From positions 1,539,501 through 1,603,500 of the forward strand of contig OX442324.1 of assembly GCA_949358305.1 (NCBI GenBank): a stretch of DNA of 64,000 nucleotides. The letters are read 5' to 3'. Numbering within the stretch: the stretch's first letter is position 1; every line of letters begins with the position of its first letter. Shown in pieces: positions 11,379 through 22,068 of this stretch. The DNA is from Strigamia acuminata (lineage: Eukaryota > Arthropoda > Chilopoda > Geophilomorpha > Linotaeniidae). The notes under the pieces are model-generated. The model was not told where the DNA came from, did no database searches, and worked only from the letters and a program-made list of their open reading frames with translations. The translations under genes and the position numbers were made by a program.

Positions 11379-12659
11379 ATATAAACCCAAACAATCGGCC
11401 ATTCCGCAGCTCTGTTTGATTATTTTCTGTTTGGTATTGTTACTTAAGAAATATGATTCGTTGTTCACGTAAAAAAACCTTTTGGTTCTTTGTTGATTTA
11501 TTCACAAAGAACCGTTGCATGATTCTACAGAATCATGCCACCGCCGGCAATTGAAGTCGAAGTGCTGGGATCATTATGTTGCATAAATGTTACAGTTTAC
11601 GGTTGCGACGCCGAAGGAGAACCCGCCGTTGTGCAATTCAGTATCCTCCGGACAGGACCAAGTTGTCTTTTTCGGTATGAACGTATTCCGTTACCACGAG
11701 TAGCATCGGTATTGTTGAGAATCGGTTCCTTCACCTGATGGTGCCAAAGCAGTCTGTTTTACAGTAACCACGAGTAGCACCAAGTGTTTGGCAAGCTGAT
11801 TCTCATGGTATTCGATGCCAAAGCAGTCGGTCTATTATTAGTACCGCGAGAGATAAAACTGCTGTGCGGAGCCGCGAGCTATCGACCCCTGTGTACGTGG
11901 TACCGTCAACCACTCGATGGACGACCGTGCTGCGACGCCGGGGACGCTTGATACCGTTCTGCATGGCAAGGCGTATATTCTAATCGATGGCAATTGTGTG
12001 TTGCGACGGGAAGCTTAATCTTCATTTTATTTATAACAGAAAAACTTAAACTCGACAACCAGTTGGACCAAAATCAAGTCAGAAGACTTAATCTCATATT
12101 GAACTCAATATAACCGATAAGTTGACGACAACTTATTCCCGAAATATCTAAATAAGAATTCACAACGATATGAATTAAATATAATTCATAAGTGGAATAT
12201 TGATAAGTAAATGAATACATTTACTTACACCAATATCCTCCCAAAGTTGTGGCGGTGCAGACAAAGTCAACCGCAATGCTCAGATCATTCGATTTATCGA
12301 CGTGCGATAGTTTACACAGCGAACCAAGGAAACCAGCGAAGCCGTATCGGACTCCAGGACACAGCCATCCGGCTTAAGATGACATCTATAATCAGGTCGA
12401 GCGATGGGGAAACCGCTCCCATATTCCAGACCCGTAGTGATATTATTCTAGGGCCAGTTGGCCAATTCTTTGTATAGTTTAATAGCTGATTTAACTTGCC
12501 AAATGTCGGCATTAGTCCTATGTATAATTTAGCTCATCCATATTGTTTGCCAACAATAAACTGTCTTGTATTTATCTCGTATTGTATTCACTGTTTATTT
12601 ATTGCGATCTCTTCCCGGTACCATTGTTAAATGGGAGTTGTGGTCGTCACCGTCACACG

Positions 12660-12678
12660 TGGAGGTCCCACCGAGATT
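12660..12678 (+). other. Primer-binding site of B1, tRNA-Gln
   Basis: TGGAGGTCCCACCGAGATT is complementary to the last 19 nt (positions 58-76) of eukaryotic tRNA-Gln of the GGTCCCA type, and lies 2 bp after the LTR end. Confidence 0.85.
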
Positions 12679-12894
12679 AGGTTGCAATTAAATTCGATTG
12701 AATTGCAACAGTGAATATTGGAGATAAATATTTAACTAAAAGATTTAAGTTAAAAAAAGACAGATTAAATTTTCAGTTTATATTTCCATGTGAAGAAGTT
12801 AAACTGATGAAATAGAAATACGTAGTAGATTTTCCTTCATTATTTTCGTTTGAAGATTTTAGGGATTTCAAAGACTACCACCTAATCTCACACG

Positions 12895-12913
12895 TGGAGG
12901 TCCCACCGAGATT
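12895..12913 (+). other. Second, internal copy of the tRNA-Gln primer site (B1)
   Basis: The same 19 nt recur exactly 235 bp downstream, again preceded by CACACG, as part of the leader tandem repeat. The LTR end itself is not repeated there beyond a few bases. Confidence 0.85.
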
Positions 12914-15900
12914 AGGTTGCAATTAAATTCGATAGAATTGTAAAAGTGAATTTTGAGATAAATATTTAACTAAAAGATTTAGTTAAAAAACAGACAAGTT
13001 TCAAACCATGTTTATTTTCTTGAGAAACACCAAAACAGTCCTTTAACTAGGAATTTCGGAAGTTATAGACCTATCACACGATCACTGAAATAGGTTGCAA
13101 ATTAATTCGATCGAATTGCAAAAGCGAATCTTGAATCCGATATTAACTAAAAAATTTTAGTTAAAACAGACAAATAGATTTTCAGTTTATATTTTCATGT
13201 GAAAAGTTAAACTGACGAAATGGAAACGTTTAGTGAACTCTCTTTACTATTTTCGTTCGACAATTTAAGGAATACGAAGTATTTTAAATAAGAAATCAAA
13301 AAAGTTTCGAGTGAAATAAGAATACAGATATTTTTTTCGAAGTTTGTTTTATTTCGAAAAGCTAAAAACATACAAGTTTAGAAGGCGGACTTCTTACGAA
13401 TTTATCTTTCCACCTGAAAAGTTAAAACGAAGAAAACACCGCAACTATTTGGAAATATTTACAAGAAATTAAGTTTCTTGTAACTGTACGTCGACACCGA
13501 TAGCCAGCGACCACGCGCCATAGCAATACGCGTCGATCTCCGTATCAAACGCAGCAGGGAAGCTACTCAAACCTTCAACGCAAGGTGCGAACGAATGCTT
13601 GGAAATTATGGCGGACAACAGATAAAAGACAGCGGAGAAATGTTACAGAAGGTTCGTAGAGATTTATTTAAGTGTCGCGAACTAATTTTTCCACTGCCAT
13701 CGGTACCAAAGATAATTTAGTTGTTGGAGAAAAACAACACACTCCATTTCGCAGAAAAGATTTGCAAATCGAAATGAATATTATTTTTATTTGAAGGAAT
13801 TAACTATTTTCACAAAAAGTACATTTTTTCCTTCGGGACAATGGAAATTAAGAAAATATAAAATGGCGGCGAATGAAGTTGCCGACCACGTAGAATAGTA
13901 TTTTTTACATTGAAAGTTACGAATCACGATAAACGCTTTCCCTCGGAAAAGTAAAAGGATTTCATTCAATCTTTCCTTTCGGAAATTTAACAGTGTTTTA
14001 AGTTTCCAACGATATTTGGGTCTCCCAAATTTTGAGAATTTCTAAATGAAATTTAGCTGTTTGAAAAACAACGAATATTTTTAGTAATCTAATCGGACAT
14101 TTTCCCACATGATTTCTTAAAACCGGAATAACAAATCCATTTGTGGCTATGAACTTTGCCACATGAAATATTTACGGAGCGAATATTTTTTGATTGGATT
14201 GAAGCTTTAAAATCAGATAGCTGATTTAAACGAAGAAAATAAGTTTCAAAGTAATTATTTTTCTTTCGGAAAAATCAAATAAATCACCGCTGATGAAAAG
14301 TTGTATTTTTCCATTCGAAAAAACTAAGAATTGCACAAGATTTATCTTCTATTTTGAACATAGATTTTATTCGGAAAAGGAAAGATTCTAGATACATTAT
14401 TTTTCTCTAAAAATTAAGAATTTAGTCAATTTTCCTAAAGGTTAATGGAATGTCATCATATATTTCGTTCGTAATTTACGTGTTAAAGTTTAATCAGAAA
14501 AACGATTGAATATGTTTTATTTGCGATAAGTAAAAGAAAGGTTCTTTAAAAATGGAATTTCGATGCAAATCCCACAGTAAAGGGAATGTTATGTGTGAGC
14601 AATTAACGAAAAGTTGGAATAACTTCATTTTATTTCATTCAAAAGTAGTTGTGAAAAATCAATTTCAAATATTTTTCAAAGAAAAATTATTTTTATCGGA
14701 AAAAAGTAATTTACATGTCCTCGCGCGGACCGAGTAGTAAACTGCTTAATTGTGACATCGATACTGTTATTGTGTCACGTGTTATACGGAATTCCAAACC
14801 AGTGAATTACGAATTTTGGCGCGATAGGAATAGAAGTTTGACAGTGAAAGTTCTCCAGATTTGTCTTTTCATTTGAAAAGTTCAAATTGAGGAAATGCTG
14901 CAGCAGATGAAGGTATTTACGACAATTGAGATTTAAATATTCTTTCATTCAAAAGATAAAAGATCTCTGCAAAAACATCTCGTTATTAGAGATAAGGGGG
15001 ACGAAAATTATTAAAACGGATAATCAAAGACACGTCCTTCGTAAATATCGCAAAGGAATAACTAATTGTGAAAACAATTGTCCGCTCAGGAAAAGTGGAA
15101 TTTAGCTAGATATTTTCTTTCGAAAAATCAAAGCAATTGTCATCAAAAAAGAAAGATTTGATGAATAATTTTTACCCAAAAGTCTAAAGGATTGTCGAAT
15201 AGTTTTCTCCCGAAAAACAAGTACACATTTGTACCAATAACTTTATCGTTTAAAGTAAAATTTCGAATATTTTCTTTTGGAAGATTAGAGAATTAGATAA
15301 TTTTTCTCGCAAAACAAATTTAAAGAATTTTAACGAATTTTTATTTGTTAAAAAAATTTGTTAAAAAAGGGGGAGATGGATGGTGAAAATTTATTTTTTC
15401 ACACTCGAAAAATGGAATTTAAACCCGAAAAAGTAAAGACTTGGTCAAATTATTCTTCCTATTGGAAATGAATACACAATGTTGGGAATCGAAAATAGAT
15501 TTCAATTACAAAGGAATGATTATTTGAACGATAATTGAATAAGAATAAGAAAAATTGAGAGTTTGAGAAAACTTTATTAAAGTTGTGGTTGTAACGATAT
15601 CACACACTAACGGAATAATTAAAAGAAAAATATTTTGAAGAAAAGTTATTTAATTATTTGGATTGGTAAAAATCCCAAAGTTCAAGAAGATTGAAGTAAG
15701 TTTATTTTATTTTCATTTGAAAAATACAATATTTTACGAATGTCTTCCCGAAGGAATTTTATTTTATCGGTAAAATTGAATCTCGAAGGGAACGGACTTA
15801 GTAGAGAACTACTAAATAGATGTAACGTCCTTTATACCATTGGCCGACACTAACATCCGCCAATCAGAAGTTGGGAGATCTAGGGATCCCCAGCCCCCTG

Positions 15901-16178
15901 CTATTAAAGGAGGACCAGATCAGATACTGATCATTCGCATCCAGACCAGACCAGAAGACGTGTTCCAGAGTCATCTTGACCACGCCGTCCCGATTTCAGT
16001 CACGATTCGAATTTTGTGTGCCGTGTAACCTGCAAAAGCTAACACGTGTCAAACAAACGCGAAGTTTAATTTTATTTTGTCAAAAGTAAAGTTTAGAAGT
16101 GTTTCTTGTTGAAAAGTGTATTATATTCGTCTTCTTTATAAATTAAAGAATTAAAATCGTCAGATTTTGAATTTTTTT

Positions 16179-17660
16179 ATGGCTCAAAAACCATTGAATA
16201 TGATCGATCCAAAAGGAAATAATAAGCAGACAAACTTAAATTTAAGTTCTGTACCACTTGGCGATCAAACAGAAAAGATTCCCGATCATTTTACTCTGTA
16301 TTGTAATCGTCATGGACTGGATAAAACCAAGTTTAAAAATATAATCGAAGCTTCAGACTATGTAAAAGCTAGGAACTGGCGAGATCGTACCCAATCTCAA
16401 TCTTCACATCAAGATCCAGTACGGAATCCACAAACATACAGCCGAAACTTAGTGAATCAAGATTCTCATACTATGTTTCAAACATCCAGTAGGGGATCTA
16501 AGTTAGAAAAGTTTAAACCACCTAATTCGGTAGATAAGGGGGAAGAGAATTATAAACCTAATAATTCTCGTCCAGAGAGTTCGTTAACTAACCAGTCGGT
16601 TGTTCAGAACAAATTAAAACTCGTTTACAATCGAGATCAGCTAATTTCAGTTCGATATGCTAATCCAGCTGAAGCACAACGATATGTGGCTAGCCTTAAT
16701 CTGTCGATTAACCTACCGCTATCAAAAGAATTGGGAACCGTAAACAAAAGTTTTGGGCCACCAATATCAATGCAAAGGAAAGATATTCGGACTCCAAACA
16801 AACATTTGCAGTCAAATAACGTACAACAACGTGCCCGATCGCCGATCACAAACTCATGTTTGCGGACGTATGATTTGTCTACCAAGAAGAGTCCCCAGCC
16901 AAGACAATTCTACCTAACGCCCATTTCAAATCGAAAAAAGGTCAAGCAAACTTTTCCCTTGAAAAAGTATTACCAACACGATAATGAGAATGATTTTAAA
17001 CCTAAAAAAGAAAGTTTTTTGACTAACCCACGGGAGATCCGGTATCAATTCGAACAGTATTGTAAACAATACCAGTTAAATTCAGCTGAATTTAAAAATA
17101 TAAACGAAGCGCAACAATTCGTATTTCGAAATCAATACCGTAACCAACGACTAAAACCCGTCCCAGTCGTCAATCTGACGGAGATACAACAATTTGCGTC
17201 TGGAAAGCAACCCTGCAATATCCAGAATAATTCATCTCAACGAGAGGAATTAAGAACTTCAAAAAAGCGTTTTCGGTCACCAAGTCCAGCTGGTGATGAA
17301 GAAACTTCAAGTACAAACCAACATGTTCAAAAACTGACTGAAAACCCAGGTTTCCAATCATCAGTTCCACGACTTAGAGTCAAATATAGATCCCCTCGTT
17401 TGTTGCGGGATTTCACAATTCCAAATATGGGTCCTTTCCACGTATGGTTTTCCAATGAGGGTCCCATTCATGTATGGTTTTCCAGAGATGACCTAAAACA
17501 AAAAGTTGGGTCGTCACGGTCATTTACACTGCCAAGTCAGTACACTGTATGTAACTGCCCAAAGGAAAAACGTCGAAAGAAATCAGTACAGCAGGCTGAG
17601 AGATCTCGGAAATTCGCAAATATGCGAGCTCAATATTTAGCAAAGAATCATGTTGATTAA
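16179..17660 (+). CDS. Unknown protein of B elements (493 aa), B1 copy
   Basis: I do not recognise the family. The start is the ATG at 16179; no ATG lies upstream in the frame. The protein is basic and rich in Asn, Gln, Ser and Arg. It has an internal repeat of the form F-x2-YC-x4-L-x4-FKNI-x-EA-x2-(Y/F)V, seen near residues 35-70 and 288-330, and a weaker related segment ending in AEAQRYV near 165. There is also a short tandem GP(F/I)HVWFS (about residues 414-430). The C-terminal tail has a CNC followed by KEKRRKK, which could be nuclear-localising or nucleic-acid-binding. No retroviral Gag zinc knuckle, protease, RT or integrase is present. The B2 copy differs by three residues. A Gag-like or RNA-binding role is possible, but this is inference from position alone. 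Confidence 0.75.
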   Translation: MAQKPLNMIDPKGNNKQTNLNLSSVPLGDQTEKIPDHFTLYCNRHGLDKTKFKNIIEASDYVKARNWRDRTQSQSSHQDPVRNPQTYSRNLVNQDSHTMFQTSSRGSKLEKFKPPNSVDKGEENYKPNNSRPESSLTNQSVVQNKLKLVYNRDQLISVRYANPAEAQRYVASLNLSINLPLSKELGTVNKSFGPPISMQRKDIRTPNKHLQSNNVQQRARSPITNSCLRTYDLSTKKSPQPRQFYLTPISNRKKVKQTFPLKKYYQHDNENDFKPKKESFLTNPREIRYQFEQYCKQYQLNSAEFKNINEAQQFVFRNQYRNQRLKPVPVVNLTEIQQFASGKQPCNIQNNSSQREELRTSKKRFRSPSPAGDEETSSTNQHVQKLTENPGFQSSVPRLRVKYRSPRLLRDFTIPNMGPFHVWFSNEGPIHVWFSRDDLKQKVGSSRSFTLPSQYTVCNCPKEKRRKKSVQQAERSRKFANMRAQYLAKNHVD

Positions 17661-18246
17661 CATGATATGATACACAAAGATTCCCCGATTATAGTGTAAA
17701 CAGAAAATCCTCTTCTAAAAATCATGACCTCTCTTCTAAAGAAAAGGGGGACAAAATATAAAGTTAAAATTAACAATTCTCGAAAAGTAATATTACAGTA
17801 TTAAAAAGACAACTAGTTTAAATTAAAATTAGTCAATTGTACAAAGAATACCAAGTGACTCCGGTCATGACAATTAAGGGGGACATTTTGATTCTTAAAT
17901 TGTCAACTCTTATCATCTAAAAGCTATTTATTGTATATTTATAGCGATACATCTGACTAGGCATATGAAATAAATATTTTGTGATAACACAAATGATGAT
18001 TTTATGTATGACGAAAGTTTCTTCAAAAAGAAGACTTGGAAATAAATTCTGGACTTGAATTTAGGCTATTAGAAAAGATTATTTCGGCAGAAATCCAGAA
18101 CTTAGATAATTCAAGTTAGTTTATGTAAACTCAAATTCGAAATTGGAAGTCACGGTATCTCCAAGATACATCAAGTCCGAAAATAGCATTTATGCTAATT
18201 AGGAGAATAACGAAAACTCTATAAAATATTATATAGTTGTGTTATT
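17661..18246 (+). other. 3' noncoding part of B1
   Basis: No ORF. It contains two polypurine-like tracts (AAGGGGGAC at 17744 and 17876) besides the tract next to the LTR. Confidence 0.6.
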
Positions 18247-18256
18247 AAGGGGGATG
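18247..18256 (+). other. Polypurine tract of B1
   Basis: AAGGGGGATG directly precedes the 3' LTR. Confidence 0.8.
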
Positions 18257-20169
18257 TATGACGGTTTACAATGGCTATAAATGCCTATTTTCTATCAAGA
18301 AAGCGCTGTTGCGCCAATATGATGGTATTTTTACAATATTCTGTGTAAAACTGATAAATGTCTAGAATAAAGTCATTTATGATGTTTCAAATACAAAGAT
18401 GTTCGTTTATTAAGAATAAACACTAATTTCCACATGATACTAAAGTATCACGGCATAATTACGAAGATTCGTCTGCTAAAACCCGCATTTGTCAATGCTC
18501 CATATTGCCACTAGATGGCGCGATCGCAATTAGCGATAAATTCGAATACGAACTTGAAAACCTCATGATTAAATATAAACGTATATTTAATCAAGTGAAT
18601 AAATTGTGTTAAATATTAATATAAATATATATTAAATATCTGACATTGTTAAATACAATGTAACTTCCATTTCTGCGGGACAGAATGTTTAGCGATCAAT
18701 CGGTCAACCGATCAATCTGATTGGTGGAACCCATTTCCGGTCCTGGGTATCCAGTTCCGGTTGTAACAAGGATTAGCATAATTTGCATAAATGCTCCTCC
18801 GTATCCACTTCCGGTGATACGGGATTGGAGGGATTCGTGGAACCCATGTTCCAATTGGATGACTGGATTAATCCTTAAATCCAGTCAGGTTATATAAACC
18901 CAAACAATCGGCCATTCCGCAGCTCTGTTTGATTATTTTCTGTTTGGTATTGTTACTTAAGAAATATGATTCGTTGTTCACGTAAAAAACCTTTTGGTTC
19001 TTTGTTGATTTATTCGCAAAGAACCGTTGCATGATTCTACAGAATCATGCCACCGCCGGCAATTGAAGTCGAAGTGCTGGGATTATTATGTTGCATAAAT
19101 GTTACAGTCTACGGTTGCGACGCCGAAGGAGAACCCGCCGTTGTGCAATTCAGTATCCTCCGGACAGGACCAAGTTGTCTTTTTCGGTATGAACGTATTC
19201 CGTTACCACGAGTAGCATCGGTATTGTTGAGAATCGGTTCCTTCACCTGATGGTGCCAAAGCAGTCTGTTTTACAGTAACCACGAGTAGCACCAAGTGTT
19301 TGGCAAGCTGATTCTCATGGTATTCGATGCCAAAGCAGTCGGTCTATTATTAGTACCGCGAGAGATAAAACTGCTGTGCGGAGCCGCGAGCTATCGACCC
19401 CTGTGTACGTGGTACCGTCAACCACTCGATGGACGACCGTGCTGCGACGCCGGGGACGCTTGATACCGTTCTGCATGGCAAGGCGTATATTCTAATCGAT
19501 GGCAATTGTGTGTTGCGACGGGAAGCTTAATCTTCATTTTATTTATAACAGAAAAACTTAAACTCGACAACCAGTTGGACCAAAATCAAGTCAGAAGACT
19601 TAATCTCATATTGAACTCAATATAACCGATAAGTTGACGACAACTTATTCCCGAAATATCTAAATAAGAATTCACAACGATATGAATTAAATATAATTCA
19701 TAAGTGGAATATTGATAAGTAAATGAATACATTTACTTACACCAATATCCTCCCAAAGTTGTGGCGGTGCAGACAAAGTCAACCGCAATGCTCAGATCAT
19801 TCGATTTATCGACGTGCGATAGTTTACACAGCGAACCAAGGAAACCAGCGAAGCCGTATCGGACTCCAGGACACAGCCATCCGGCTTAAGATGACATCTA
19901 TAATCAGGTCGAGCGATGGGGAAACCGCTCCCATATTCCAGACCCGTAGTGATATTATTCTAGGGCCAGTTGGCCAATTCTTTGTATAGTTTAATAGCTG
20001 ATTTAACTTGCCAAATGTCGGCATTAGTCCTATGTATAATTTAGCTCATCCATATTGTTTGCCAACAATAAACTGTCTTGTATTTATCTCGTATTGTATT
20101 CACTGTTTATTTATTGCGATCTCTTCCCGGTACCATTGTTAAATGGGAGTTGTGGTCGTCACCGTCACA
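18257..20169 (+). repeat. 3' LTR of B1
   Basis: 1913 bp, TATGACGG to CCGTCACA, uninterrupted. It differs from the 5' LTR at several sites, for example a 1-bp A-run indel near 18980 and substitutions near 19083 and 19110. Upstream of the TATA box it is clearly diverged from the B2 LTR; downstream it is nearly identical. Confidence 0.9.
18891..18898 (+). promoter_or_regulatory. TATA box of the B LTR
   Basis: TATATAAA lies about 635 bp into the LTR and marks the probable U3-R border. The same box in B2 is at 40036-40043 and 47536-47543. In the B1 5' LTR it is the site where copia A inserted. Confidence 0.65.
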
Positions 20170-20173
20170 CCAA

Positions 20174-20203
20174 TAGCACCCGCCACTGAAGGTGAATGTG
20201 GCC
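20174..20203. mobile_element. Right half of the small TIR element split by B1
   Basis: This part ends in GAAGGTGAATGTGGCC, the inverted match of 3668-3683. The boundary with B1 is fixed by the CCAA duplication. Confidence 0.5.
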
Positions 20204-21210
20204 ACCATGGTTTTTTTTAAAAAACAGGAAACGTGTGACAAAAATTCAAAATGTTTGATATGGGTATTGTAACTCTATCTAAGACCCACCTAAACACATA
20301 GTTAACAGTTCTGTAGTTATTAAATTGAAGGCACTATTAACAATTTACTAAAAAAATCGGTCACATTCACCCGACTTTACGGTAAACAATTATTTTTTTA
20401 AATTAAAACTAAAATTGATAGCTGCGAACCTGTTCAACTGGTCCTTGTTACGAGTCCCGGGACTTAAATCTACTCAAATCGTCACAATTTATGTCGTCAC
20501 GACATTGGTTTGGAACGAATTCCTACGGACACGTGCTCAGGCTGTCGGATGATGAATAGTGTTAAAATTAATAGCGCCGTCATCTTTAGATGTGAAAAAT
20601 CCAGGTAGATGGATAAGTAACAGTTCTCATTCGATCTTGGTTCGGCGTGAATTCGTTCGGGCGGTTAGACGCCCTTTTTCGCACCACAAGATCTGCACGC
20701 AAGTTCAAATTGACGATGGAAAGTATCGCCGACCGGTTTCAATGCGTTCGAGAACGTAGAATCTGTACCACTGGTCCTTGTTACAAGTCCCGGGACTTGC
20801 CGCTACTGCATATTGCCAGCAATTTGAAATTTTATTTTTATGTAAACAAATTACTGTACAAAAAAGATATAAAAGTAACTTAAAAATAAATTAATACTAA
20901 TTCATATTTCATATTTCATATTCATATTTCCTGTTGCTCGATTTTCTCGAGTCAATCGAGTCATTCCTTCAGCTTCTTTCGGCGTTTCTTTTCCACAAAC
21001 CGTTACTCGGGAGGTGATGTTTCGCAGGTTTTCTGGTGCTGCTCGTTTCTCGTTGCTGCTACCGAAAGACGTGCGTCTATAAAAAGTTTTAAAAAAAATA
21101 AAATAACATAATAATCGAAACTGATGTCTTCGTCTCCCAAACAGTTCGCAATAATCTTCGAACTCACCTGGGTAAGTAATTCGGCTGCCGGACCCATGTC
21201 CCTATCGGAT
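20204..21210. other. Unclassified DNA with a repeated 30-bp block
   Basis: No gene recognised. A block ACTGGTCCTTGTTAC-R-AGTCCCGGGACTT occurs twice in direct orientation (about 20437 and 20770). A CATATTGYCAGCAATTTG block at 20809 recurs at 21888. Confidence 0.5.
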
Positions 21211-21608
21211 TGTTAAGAGTTCGCGTCTACGATTTTTTTGGGCTCGGCGGCGACATCGTTTAATTCTCCCGGGACGAGCGTGCACACTACAAAAATGCCA
21301 AATAAGTTGCGCGAGCGATAGCCGACGTTTTCTGACCGACAAGCTCGACGACTTGGACGGCGTTGCGCCGTGTTCGTTGTCGGCCCATAGCCATTTACAA
21401 TGCGATTTGATCAAACTGAAACGTGTTTTGCTATTGGCGACTACGAACACGGCGCAACGCCGTCCAAGTCGTCGAGCAGGTCGGCCAACAACGTCAGCTC
21501 TCGCTCGCGCCACTTATCCGGCGTTTTCGTAGTGTGCACGCTCGTCCCGGGAGAATTAAACGCTGTCGCTGCCGAACCCAAATAAATCGTGGACGCGAAC
21601 TCCTAACA
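21211..21608. repeat. Large inverted repeat (foldback), arms about 171 bp
   Basis: The left arm 21211-21382 and right arm 21438-21608 are inverted copies at roughly 85-90% identity by eye, with a loop of about 55 bp. The outer ends are TGTTAAGAGTTCGCG and its inverted match. The arms are GC-rich compared with their surroundings. ORFs here on both strands mirror each other because of the palindrome and are not genes. Confidence 0.85.
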
Positions 21609-22068
21609 ACGATGCAACGTTCTCTTAGACGCCGGTAGCGAGTAAGTCGAATTTCCGGTGATTTTGTGAACAAACTAATACAAGGCGACGGAACGCAAAA
21701 ACAGTCTATCAAACTTTTGCAAATCCCACGTGTCAAGTGGTTCAAGCCGTCGACAGCGACGCCGCTCTCCATACGCCGTACGTGCCCAGCCAAATGCCGG
21801 ACTGGGGATTAAGAACACCGACGTGTCCGCTTTCGTACCCGATTATAACAAATTTACCGCATTAATCTGTTTAGACCACGAACACCGCATATTGTCAGCA
21901 ATTTGGTTTTTTGGATACGTTCATTACAAACTGTAAAATTTCTGAAAAGAAAAATATGTACTTTTTAATAAATATATCTTATTATAGCTAATTAAATGTA
22001 AAACATATCTGATAATCTAGTCCACCGTTTGGCCTTCTTTTTCATCGAGTTATAATTGCAAAAAACGT
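21609..22068. other. Unclassified DNA between the inverted repeat and the solo LTR
   Basis: No gene or known element recognised. It includes the second CATATTGYCAGCAATTTG block. Confidence 0.4.

Larger units (their letters stand above)
3754..12657 (+). repeat. 5' LTR of B1, interrupted by copia A
   Basis: The LTR consists of 3754-4393 plus 11384-12657 (about 1914 bp). Copia A and one copy of its ATATA duplication lie between. The interruption falls within the TATATAAA box. The downstream part carries the R-U5 region, an AATAAA at about 12556 and the CCGTCACA end. A 67-codon ORF at 11535-11738 recurs in all four B LTRs but has no sign of being a gene. Confidence 0.9.
12658..16178 (+). other. 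Leader of B1 with tandem primer-site repeats
   Basis: A 3.5-kb AT-rich region without a long ORF. It begins with three tandem imperfect units (about 12653-12888, 12889-13074 and 13075-13270). Each begins with CACACG and contains a TTGCAA-TTAATTCGAT core. The first two contain the tRNA-Gln primer sequence; the third has lost it. Further down there are polypurine-like tracts (AAGGGGGA) at 14994 and 15367. It is nearly identical to 41314-44837 in B2. Confidence 0.75.
3754..20169 (+). mobile_element. Element B1: pol-less LTR retrotransposon (large derivative) with copia A nested in its 5' LTR
   Basis: Two LTRs of about 1.91 kb flank a 5.6-kb internal region. The 4-bp target duplication CCAA is at 3750-3753 and 20170-20173. 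After the 5' LTR come a tRNA-Gln primer-binding site, a 3.5-kb AT-rich leader, one 493-codon ORF, about 0.6 kb of noncoding DNA and a polypurine tract. No gag, protease, RT or integrase is recognisable, so the element must be mobilised in trans. It is nearly identical internally to B2 at 39414-48813. Its LTRs begin TATGACGG rather than TGTGACGG and differ from each other at several positions, so it is older than the insertion of copia A. Confidence 0.9.

Noticed and set aside
11535-11738. A 67-codon ORF (also at 19047, 40191 and 47691) and an 88-codon ORF in the B LTRs
   Set aside because: They recur only because the LTR copies are young; no domain is visible and they lie in R-U5.
21202-21638. 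Arg-rich ORFs on both strands of the inverted repeat
   Set aside because: They mirror each other because of the palindrome and have no family.
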